50,942 nt of DNA from NCBI GenBank assembly GCA_001788925.1, contig MFXS01000007.1:16078-67019 (forward strand). The letters are read 5' to 3'. The position numbers and the translations under genes are program-made. A model generated the notes under the pieces. That model searched no databases. It worked only from the letters and a program-made list of their open reading frames with translations, and had not been told where the DNA came from. Origin of the DNA: Candidatus Peribacteria bacterium RIFCSPHIGHO2_01_FULL_55_13. Its GTDB lineage: Bacteria; Patescibacteriota; Gracilibacteria; Peribacterales; Peribacteraceae. Below, one piece after another: positions 44,541 to 50,942 of the stretch; the stretch's first letter is position 1, and each line of letters begins with the position of its first letter.

Positions 44541-44580
44541 CTTGCCCCTGCCTCCCCCACCCGGTAGCCTTCCCTACCGT

Positions 44581-46551
44581 ATGGACATTACGGTCCAATC
44601 GGGCCAGACCAAGGCGGGAAACAGAAGCGTTCTCTCGACGCTTTCCATGGAATCCGCGCACGGCGAACAGGTACTGCTGCTTCTTCAGATGGATGCGGAC
44701 TCCTCCGACGCCAAGGCATTGGAAAAGGAGATGGCGAGTGTGGTGCGGCACAGCCTTCTGGAAACCGAAGGCGACGCCTCTGCCCGGCTCGATGGCACGC
44801 TCAAAGAACTCAACGGGCTTCTTAAGGGGCTTCTGCTTTCGGCGACCATCCAGGACGTGCATGCCATCATCAGCATCGTCGACCAGAAGGGTAATCTCCA
44901 TGTGTCCCATGCCGGGCGCGCCGAGGCGTATGTGGTGCGCGGCGCTTCGGCAAGCCAAATTACCGAGTACTCGAAGGGCAAGTCCACGCCCGCGTTCGTC
45001 TACATCGCAAGCGGTTCCCTGGAGCCACGCGATATGGTCGTCTTCTCCACGCAGCGGCTTTTGAGGGCGCTCACACCGGCGCAGCTGGTGCAGGTGGCGC
45101 AACGCTCGGGCCATGTGGTGGATGAGATCATCCATACGCTTGACGGAGAGAAGGAGGAGGCGGCAGTTGCCGTCCTTGGCGTAGGGGGCAAGCATCAGAT
45201 GGCGCTCGAGGACTCCCCCGCTCCGGCTAAAGAGCGGCGCGGCACTTCACCCATCCGTAACCGCGGCAATCGCAGAAGTGCGGGCGCGATGCAGAAGGTC
45301 ACAGCATTCCTGCCCGTGGTCACAGACAAAGCCCAGGACATCATCAAAGGACTCGATCTTCCTGCCTTTGCGGCTTCGGCCAAAAAATGGACGGCGAGAT
45401 TCCGCAAGGATCTCAAAGACCCTGCACACAAGCGTCGGGCGCATCTTCTACTTCTGGCAGGCACTATCGCAGCGTTCATCGTCATCTGGGCACTTTTGCA
45501 ACTCACGATGAACAGTGAGAAGAGCAAGACGCGTGAGGAGCTCGGTGTGCTTGTGGAACAGATCGGCACGGAGATCCGCACGGCGGAGAACCGGCGCATC
45601 GCGGGCGACGTGGACGCCGCAAACGCAATCCTCCAACGCGCTGAGGAGCGGGCGAAGCAGGTCATGGATAACGAGCTCGGGCTCTACCGCATGGAGGCGC
45701 TCGATCTTCTCGATCGTATCCGCAGCAAGCGTGAAGAGATCAACAACATCGTTCGTCTGGCGCCGCGCATTGTGGCCAACCTCGCCGCGAAGAACCCCGA
45801 CATCACCGCCCAGGGCTTCATCGGGCTCGCGGACGGCGAATTCGTCGCCTACGACCGCCAGGATCTGTACCGCGTGCTTCTCAACTCCGTTGAAAATCCC
45901 ACACATCTCACGGATGAAGAGCTGATCGTTTCGGGTATCAACTTCCCGCGCTATCAGACGCTGGTGTTCCAGACGACGGGAAACACCGTGGTGGAGCAGA
46001 TCGCGGGCCAGCCTACGGTCATGAAGACCGAAGACCCGGCCGGATGGATCACGGGACAGAGCATGGAGGCCTATCTGCGGTTCCTCTATGTCCTCTCCCC
46101 CGAGAACAACCAGATCTACAAGTACGAGCGCCTCAGCAACCGCTACGGCCCCCCGTCGCAATATAACGTGAACGGCGAAATCCAAAACGCTCTCGATATG
46201 GCCATCGACGGGAACGTCTTCATTCTCAAGGATGACGGCACGGTGGTGAAGCTTCTGCGCGGCGAAGTGAAGCCGTTTGTGGTCCGCCATGCCCCGGAGA
46301 ACCTGCTCCAGGATGCCACGCGCATCTACAAAGTCTCGGACGGAAGCATCTACTTCCTGGACCCCGTGGGAGCCCGCGTCATCGTCGTTACTGATGGCGG
46401 CGCCACAGGAGAATCCTCCTATGTGAAGCAGTACGTGCTTGAGGGCGACCAGATCGGAAAGCTGATCGATCTCTACGTCGATCCGGATGAAACACGCGTC
46501 TACGTCATCGATGAGAAGCGTATTTATGCTGTTGATCTAGGGACGAAGTAA
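44581..46551 (+). CDS. PP2C-like domain membrane protein with C-terminal repeat/propeller-like region
   Basis: MDITVQSGQTKAGNRSVLSTLSMESAHGEQVLLLLQMD...; central TM LLLLAGTIAAFIVIWALLQL. Confidence 0.65.
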   Translation: MDITVQSGQTKAGNRSVLSTLSMESAHGEQVLLLLQMDADSSDAKALEKEMASVVRHSLLETEGDASARLDGTLKELNGLLKGLLLSATIQDVHAIISIVDQKGNLHVSHAGRAEAYVVRGASASQITEYSKGKSTPAFVYIASGSLEPRDMVVFSTQRLLRALTPAQLVQVAQRSGHVVDEIIHTLDGEKEEAAVAVLGVGGKHQMALEDSPAPAKERRGTSPIRNRGNRRSAGAMQKVTAFLPVVTDKAQDIIKGLDLPAFAASAKKWTARFRKDLKDPAHKRRAHLLLLAGTIAAFIVIWALLQLTMNSEKSKTREELGVLVEQIGTEIRTAENRRIAGDVDAANAILQRAEERAKQVMDNELGLYRMEALDLLDRIRSKREEINNIVRLAPRIVANLAAKNPDITAQGFIGLADGEFVAYDRQDLYRVLLNSVENPTHLTDEELIVSGINFPRYQTLVFQTTGNTVVEQIAGQPTVMKTEDPAGWITGQSMEAYLRFLYVLSPENNQIYKYERLSNRYGPPSQYNVNGEIQNALDMAIDGNVFILKDDGTVVKLLRGEVKPFVVRHAPENLLQDATRIYKVSDGSIYFLDPVGARVIVVTDGGATGESSYVKQYVLEGDQIGKLIDLYVDPDETRVYVIDEKRIYAVDLGTK

Positions 46552-46622
46552 TTTGCCATTGTCCATTTGCGATTTACCATTTGCGATTTTTAAATGGCAA
46601 ATTGCAAATGGACAATGGCAAA
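46552..46622. repeat. Inverted repeat of CAAATNG family, perfect 19-bp outer arms
   Basis: tttgccattgtccatttgc ... gcaaatggacaatggcaaa, starts directly after the stop TAA. Confidence 0.95.
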
Positions 46623-46626
46623 TCGC

Positions 46627-46632
46627 TATGCT
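46627..46632 (+). promoter_or_regulatory. -10 box TATGCT, 6 nt before ATG 46639
   Basis: TATGCT-ggcagc-ATG. Confidence 0.5.
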
Positions 46633-46638
46633 GGCAGC

Positions 46639-47025
46639 ATGCGCGTCCTTGTCTTCGGCACCTTCGACCACCTCCACCCCGGCCATGAATTTGTTCTAGG
46701 GGAAGGATCAAAGCGTGGCGCACTTCACGTTGTTGTTGCGCAGGATCTTACCGTCGAGCGCATCAAGGGACATCGGGCGGATCAATCGGAACAAGAGCGG
46801 ATGCAAGCCATCAGCGACCGCTTTCCCGAAGCGAAGGTTGTGTTGGGGGATCATGAGAACTATCTCGCGCCGGTGAAAGCCATCGCCCCGGATCTGATTT
46901 TGCTTGGATATGATCAAAAGCTGCCGCCGGGGGTCGATCTGGGCGATCTCCAGTGTACGGTAGAACGGCTGCCTCCTTTTAAGCCGGAAAGGTTTAAGAG
47001 CAGCCTGAAGAGAGGACAGAAATAA
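46639..47025 (+). CDS. Cytidylyltransferase-like nucleotidyltransferase
   Basis: MRVLVFGTFDHLHPGHEFVL (HxGH). Confidence 0.88.
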   Translation: MRVLVFGTFDHLHPGHEFVLGEGSKRGALHVVVAQDLTVERIKGHRADQSEQERMQAISDRFPEAKVVLGDHENYLAPVKAIAPDLILLGYDQKLPPGVDLGDLQCTVERLPPFKPERFKSSLKRGQK

Positions 47026-47083
47026 TAGGAAAGGCAGAAAGGCAAACAATCCTACCTTTCCTGCCCTCGGTAGACCTTCCTGC
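47026..47083. repeat. 8-nt-period GGAAAGGC/CTTTCCTG inverted repeat
   Basis: aggaaaggcagaaaggcaaacaatcctacctttcctgccctcggtagaccttcctgc. Confidence 0.65.
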
Positions 47084-47126
47084 GTAATGGCAATTCTGCT
47101 ATACTATCCCGATACCCACACAAACC

Positions 47127-47723
47127 ATGTCCAACCATCCTTCCCTCTGGAAACAACTCGCTGGTGCCGTCATTGGCGGCTCACTCGGGCTTCTGGTCTA
47201 TACCGCCTACGAGCACTCGTCACCGACCGTGATCGCATGGCTCACGATCCCACAGAAGGATCTTGCCAGTAACGGCGAAGGATCGCGTATGGCGGACAAT
47301 GATCCCAACAACAAAGAGAATATCCGCTTTGAAGCCCGCGCACGCGAGATCGCTCAGGAATTTGGTGCTGCCTACAAAAATTATCAGGTGAAGGAAGCAG
47401 CTCCGGCATCTTCCGCCGCAAGTTCGGAGAGTGTTTCTTCCGAGGCCAATGCATCGGGAGTCGCTCCTTTCGAGGGCGCTATGGAGGAAGAGGCAGCTTC
47501 GTCTGCGGATGCGGGCGCATCGTCCTCTGGCGATTCTTCCGCAGAGACGGAGGAAGGCCGCGCGCAGGCTGTGCGGGAAATGTGGAACGATGAGAGTATC
47601 GAAAAGGCTCCCGGACCGGATACCGATGCGCTTCCGGATTCAGGACTCGGAGTGCTTGGAGCTCTTGTAGCCGCGGGTGTGGGTGCAGGAGGGCTGAGGG
47701 CCAGACGTACAAAGAGGGCGTAG
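47127..47723 (+). CDS. Hypothetical membrane-anchored protein, Ala/Ser/Glu-rich
   Basis: N-terminal TM AGAVIGGSLGLLVYTAY; low-complexity central region; C-terminal TM-like and RRTKRA. Confidence 0.7.
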   Translation: MSNHPSLWKQLAGAVIGGSLGLLVYTAYEHSSPTVIAWLTIPQKDLASNGEGSRMADNDPNNKENIRFEARAREIAQEFGAAYKNYQVKEAAPASSAASSESVSSEANASGVAPFEGAMEEEAASSADAGASSSGDSSAETEEGRAQAVREMWNDESIEKAPGPDTDALPDSGLGVLGALVAAGVGAGGLRARRTKRA

Positions 47724-47740
47724 GGCGTAGGGCGTAGGGG
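47717..47740. repeat. GGCGTAG heptanucleotide tandem repeat; supplies upstream stop codon
   Basis: ggcgtagggcgtagggcgtagggg; TAG 47721-47723 is the CDS stop. Confidence 0.88.
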
Positions 47741-47743
47741 TGC

Positions 47744-47749
47744 TACTCT
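47744..47749 (+). promoter_or_regulatory. -10 box TACTCT (extended TGC), 6 nt before GTG 47756
   Basis: TGCTACTCT-gcgcac-GTG. Confidence 0.5.
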
Positions 47750-47755
47750 GCGCAC

Positions 47756-48502
47756 GTGACCTTATCTGTTTTCAGCGTAGGACTTTTATTATTGTTCGGT
47801 TTGGCGTTCGGTAGCTTCGGGTCTGTCCTCGTTACCCGTGTTCCCAAAGGCAAAAACATCGGAGGGCGTTCGAAGTGTCCCGGATGCAAGACGCAGATCC
47901 AAAACAGAGATCTGATTCCCGTCGTCAGCTATCTCCTTCTCCGTGGCAAGTGCCGCAACTGCAAACGAAAGATTTCTCTGCGCTATCCCCTTCTCGAGCT
48001 CGGGAGCGCTGCCGTCATCGTTCTGCCATCCATCCTTGAAGGCTACATCGATCCGTTTACCGTAACACTTGGGCTTACGTTGTGGATATTCCTCCTCCTT
48101 GCGGTGATCGATCATGACTCCCAGGGAATCCCGGATGTGCTGACGCTGCCGCTGATTGCTGTCTCCTTTTTTTCCTCTTACTTTCGCGGAAATCTCTTAT
48201 GGGAAGGTCCGATTCTTGGAGGGGTGTTTTTCGGCGTGCAGTGGCTTCTTTCCCGGGGCCGCGTTCTCGGGTCAGGCGATATCCTCATTGGCATTGCGAT
48301 GGGATTCATCCTCGGCAGCTGGCTTCCGACACTCATCGGCATCGGGCTTTCCTATGTCATCGGTGCAATCGCAGCAGGGGCGCTTTTGATCACAGGAAAA
48401 TATAATCGAAAGAGCAGAATCGCGTTCGTGCCGTATTTGTTTGCGGGGACAATGGCGGGATTATTACTGGGTGATCGGATGATAATGTTTTTTATTTTTT
48501 GA
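47756..48502 (+). CDS. Prepilin peptidase (type IV leader peptidase, PilD/ComC family)
   Basis: FGSFGSVLVTRVPKGKNIGGRSKCPGCKTQIQNRDLIPVVSYLLLRGKCRNCKRKIS; aspartates in DHDSQGIPD and LGSGDILIG. Confidence 0.93.
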   Translation: MTLSVFSVGLLLLFGLAFGSFGSVLVTRVPKGKNIGGRSKCPGCKTQIQNRDLIPVVSYLLLRGKCRNCKRKISLRYPLLELGSAAVIVLPSILEGYIDPFTVTLGLTLWIFLLLAVIDHDSQGIPDVLTLPLIAVSFFSSYFRGNLLWEGPILGGVFFGVQWLLSRGRVLGSGDILIGIAMGFILGSWLPTLIGIGLSYVIGAIAAGALLITGKYNRKSRIAFVPYLFAGTMAGLLLGDRMIMFFIF

Positions 48503-48514
48503 GCATATGAAATT

Positions 48515-48555
48515 GGGACTTGCGTCATCAATCTAGTAGATGAGGGACAAGTCCC
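48515..48555. terminator. Hairpin downstream of prepilin peptidase
   Basis: gggacttg-cg-tcatc-...-gatga-...-caagtccc. Confidence 0.5.
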
Positions 48556-48602
48556 AGAATATCTACGATCGACATTTTACGATAAGCAATAGCTTTCGCC
48601 GC

Positions 48603-48670
48603 CCCCGCACCTTTTTTCACAGAACCTGGTACTTCCAGTTCATACCCCAGCTATGGAAAAAGGTGCGGGG
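48603..48670. repeat. Long stem-loop (14-bp perfect outer arms, inner hairpin), possible ncRNA
   Basis: ccccgcaccttttt ... aaaaaggtgcgggg; inner gaacctgg-tactt-ccagttc. Confidence 0.6.
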
Positions 48671-48787
48671 AGGATGTCTATGCAGACGTACCCATAATAT
48701 GCTCTTTTGATAATTTGTCAAATGTCACTTTTAGCCATTTGGTGAGCTATTCCTAAGAGAATTCAGTATTCTAGAGGTGCATTGTCT

Positions 48788-49228
48788 ATGAAAGTTGTCG
48801 CCCAAAACCGCCGCGCACGTTTTGATTACGAGATCGTCGAAACCCTGGAAGCCGGCATGATGCTGACCGGTCCGGAAGTGAAATCCTGTAGAGAAGGGCA
48901 CGTCAGTCTCACGGGAGCCTACGTTCTTCTGCAAAAGGGAAAAGCGATCCTCCGCAATGTCACCATCGCCCGGTATCGTTATGCGGCCGGAACACAGGCC
49001 AATGAACCCGACCGCGAGCGCGAACTTCTTCTCAAAAAAACCGAACTCCATCACCTTACTTCAGCCACGGATCAAAAAGGCATGACGATTGTCCCTCTGG
49101 AAATACGCGCCGGGAAATATATCAAGATCTTGATCGGCTTGGGGCGAGGCAAAAAGAAGTTTGATAAGAGATCCAGCATCAAAAAGCGTGATGTAGAGAG
49201 GAGGCTGAGGGAAGGACGAGAGTATTAG
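48788..49228 (+). CDS. smpB: SsrA-binding protein
   Basis: VVAQNRRARFDYEIVETLEAGMMLTGPEVKSCREGHVSLTGAYV; GLGRGKKKFDKRSSIKKRDVERRL. Confidence 0.96.
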   Translation: MKVVAQNRRARFDYEIVETLEAGMMLTGPEVKSCREGHVSLTGAYVLLQKGKAILRNVTIARYRYAAGTQANEPDRERELLLKKTELHHLTSATDQKGMTIVPLEIRAGKYIKILIGLGRGKKKFDKRSSIKKRDVERRLREGREY

Positions 49229-49335
49229 TGTATGAGTATACGAGTATATGAGTATATGAGTATATCAGTGTATTAGGGTGCCATGTTATCAAAGCGGCTC
49301 CCTCATATACTGATATACTCATATACTTATATACT
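49222..49335. repeat. 8-nt-period GTATATGA/TCATATAC inverted repeat array filling the smpB-recR spacer
   Basis: gtattagtgtatgagtatacgagtatatgagtatatgagtatatcagtgtatta ... ctcatatactgatatactcatatacttatatact. Confidence 0.92.
49330..49335 (+). promoter_or_regulatory. -10 box TATACT, 6 nt before recR GTG
   Basis: TATACT-tccatt-GTG; lies at the end of the repeat array. Confidence 0.5.
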
Positions 49336-49341
49336 TCCATT

Positions 49342-49938
49342 GTGTCCCTCCTCCCCCAACCCCTTCAGCGTGCCATCGAGGAGTTTTCCAAACTTCCGGG
49401 GATCGGACATAAGTCCGCGGAGCGCCTGACGTTTCATCTTCTTCGAAGTTCCAAAGCATCGCCCGAAGCGCTCGGAAATGCGCTTTTGAATCTCCGGGTG
49501 GAACTTAACTATTGCAGCGAGTGCCAGATGGTCACTCTCCAGAAAAAATGTTCTGTGTGCGAAGACAGGTCCCGCGACCAAGCAACCATTCTCGTCGTCG
49601 AGTCACCACTCGAAGTGATTGCATTTGAGAAGACAGGATACAAAGGTTTGTATCATGTGCTTCATGGTGTCCTCTCTCCTATCGACGGCATGGGGCCGGA
49701 GCAATTGAAACTTAAGGAACTGGTCGATCGCTGCGGTAAAGGTGGCATCGGAGAATTAATCATCGCCACCAATCCGGATATCGAAGGCGAAGCGACGGCC
49801 ACCTATATCCGGCAGAAATTAGGGCAGCAGGTAGCCAAAATTACGCGTCTCGCGCACGGGCTTCCCATGGGTGCGGACATTGAATTTGCGGATCAGGTGA
49901 CGCTGAAAGAAGCGATAGCGGGGAGGAGGGTGTTGTAG
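49342..49938 (+). CDS. recR: Recombination protein RecR
   Basis: LQRAIEEFSKLPGIGHKSAERLTFHLL; CSECQMVTLQKKCSVCED; Toprim region. Confidence 0.96.
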   Translation: MSLLPQPLQRAIEEFSKLPGIGHKSAERLTFHLLRSSKASPEALGNALLNLRVELNYCSECQMVTLQKKCSVCEDRSRDQATILVVESPLEVIAFEKTGYKGLYHVLHGVLSPIDGMGPEQLKLKELVDRCGKGGIGELIIATNPDIEGEATATYIRQKLGQQVAKITRLAHGLPMGADIEFADQVTLKEAIAGRRVL

Positions 49939-49964
49939 GTCGTCGGCATGTATTCACGCATAAT

Positions 49965-49995
49965 CTAGCCGCACCCCTGCAGGCGATGCGGCTAG
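49965..49995. terminator. Hairpin
   Basis: ctagccgca ... tgcggctag. Confidence 0.5.
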
Positions 49996-50014
49996 GAATT
50001 TTCCACATAAAAAT

Positions 50015-50042
50015 GCTGGCTGTCCTTGTGGGGACAGCCAGC
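50015..50042. terminator. Strong hairpin between convergent genes
   Basis: gctggctgtcc-ttgtg-gggacagccagc. Confidence 0.65.
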
Positions 50043-50078
50043 GGGTCTTTCGTTCGGATTCCCTCCTTACTTTCTTGT

Positions 50079-50942
50079 TCACGATTGGTAGGACGTGCTC
50101 TTTACGGTGGTATCTGGATACTCAATCCAACTGAATTGAGTTGAGCCACCATTGTCTCGATCGAGCCACCGGATGAACCCCGGATCATCCAATTGCAGAG
50201 AAACCTGCAGAGATGATACTTGTGTTGACGTGTTGGGGTTCGTCACATTCACCTGGAGAACAAACGTTTTATCTTCGCCCTGGCTGATTTCCGTATCAAC
50301 CAACGAGGCATCTAGCCCCGTGAAGATAACCCGGAATGATCCGGTAATCGTTCCACTGGCAGCAGTCGCCGTGCCGTCCAACCGCTCCAAGCGGTACGTA
50401 CTGGATGAAACGGTTGCATCCGCCTTATTGATGAAGCGGAATGCTCCAGCATCCATGGCCACGTTCACGGCATTCACCGTAAACGTGAGCTGGTCCACAA
50501 CGACCTTATTCAGGCCGTTCTGTGTGTTCGTGTTCGCCGCTGCGGCGAATTTGAACTGGCCAACATTGCTGGGCCCCGTCGGAACGGCAGTGCCGTTCGC
50601 GTCGGGGTTGACGTTCACTATCGAACTAATCTTCGACATCACCACGGTGTGGTAGGGTCCCACAATATCCGCGGCGATATCCGCGGCGATATCATTTGAT
50701 GAGATACCTCCTTGAGCGAACACCGCATCGACGTCCGCGGCAAACGTGTCACCACGAACTCCTCCGTTTGTGTCAGCATTGACTCGAACCTTGATAATTA
50801 CATCTTGGTTCGAGCCTTTACCAACAACCAATTCTCGATTCGGCATACGGAAACCGTAGTTGTCACCAGTGATGGCTCCAGCTTTGGTCCCCACCGCGAA
50901 CGGTGTTGTAGCTCCCGGTAGGAAAGCTTCCAGCCGGTCGAT
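50079..50942 (-). CDS. Surface/secreted beta-rich repeat protein, N-terminus beyond window
   Basis: Frame open to window end (...RLEAFLPGATTPFAVGTKAGAITGDNYGFRM); Thr/Val/Asn-rich. Confidence 0.7.
   Translation of the reverse strand: MDRLEAFLPGATTPFAVGTKAGAITGDNYGFRMPNRELVVGKGSNQDVIIKVRVNADTNGGVRGDTFAADVDAVFAQGGISSNDIAADIAADIVGPYHTVVMSKISSIVNVNPDANGTAVPTGPSNVGQFKFAAAANTNTQNGLNKVVVDQLTFTVNAVNVAMDAGAFRFINKADATVSSSTYRLERLDGTATAASGTITGSFRVIFTGLDASLVDTEISQGEDKTFVLQVNVTNPNTSTQVSSLQVSLQLDDPGFIRWLDRDNGGSTQFSWIEYPDTTVKSTSYQS

Noticed and set aside
46594-46638. MANCKWTMANRYAGS extension of the nucleotidyltransferase
   Set aside because: Translation of the CAAATNG repeat; ATG 46639 begins the canonical MRVLVFGTFDHLHPGH.
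48503-48787. tmRNA (ssrA) next to smpB
   Set aside because: No tRNA-Ala-like acceptor, no CCA end, no tag ORF found.
49222-49335. Simple AT microsatellite or sequencing artefact
   Set aside because: Precise 8-nt phase, reverse-complement arm, and embedded stop and -10 make a structured element more likely, though read support should be checked.
50665-50695. 12-bp tandem repeat gatatccgcggc encoding DIAADIAADI
   Set aside because: Small in-frame duplication in a surface protein; period is a multiple of 3 and unlike the 7/8-nt families.

Overview
The window is a compact bacterial segment and resembles a Candidate Phyla Radiation genome of the Peribacteria/Peregrinibacteria type. That placement is my inference from gene style and was not searched. 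UGA is used as a stop. The window holds about 43 CDS, one tRNA-Leu, and no CRISPR array or transposase. Recognisable genes: murG (5' truncated), a cyclophilin lipoprotein, gltX, murB, a double-OB-fold ssb, dnaE, tsaC/yrdC, nrdR, aspS, mfd, dnaN, a GlmU-like nucleotidyltransferase, a ComEC-like metallo-beta-lactamase, a Wzx-like flippase, pyrB, a TauE/SafE transporter, pyrC, rnj, a PP2C-like protein, a pilD-type prepilin peptidase, smpB and recR. A translationally coupled five-gene block (6634-16004) encodes large secreted Cys-rich proteins of unknown function that share a new-looking motif, YxxCMxx..DExYCxxLY. The strongest unexplained signals are: (1) many families of 7-nt and 8-nt period repeats, placed in-frame inside essential genes (murG, murB, dnaE, tsaC, pyrC, with a related insert in dnaN); (2) related repeat or palindrome 'punctuation' elements that fill the gap between an upstream stop codon, often supplying that stop, and the -10 box of the next gene; (3) at least 13 genes with a TAnnnT-like -10 box exactly 6 nt before the start codon, implying widespread leaderless transcription; (4) a DnaA-box cluster upstream of dnaN (candidate oriC); (5) an identical dyad GTGTACAAACGTACA upstream of ssb and of the ComEC-like gene (candidate operator).
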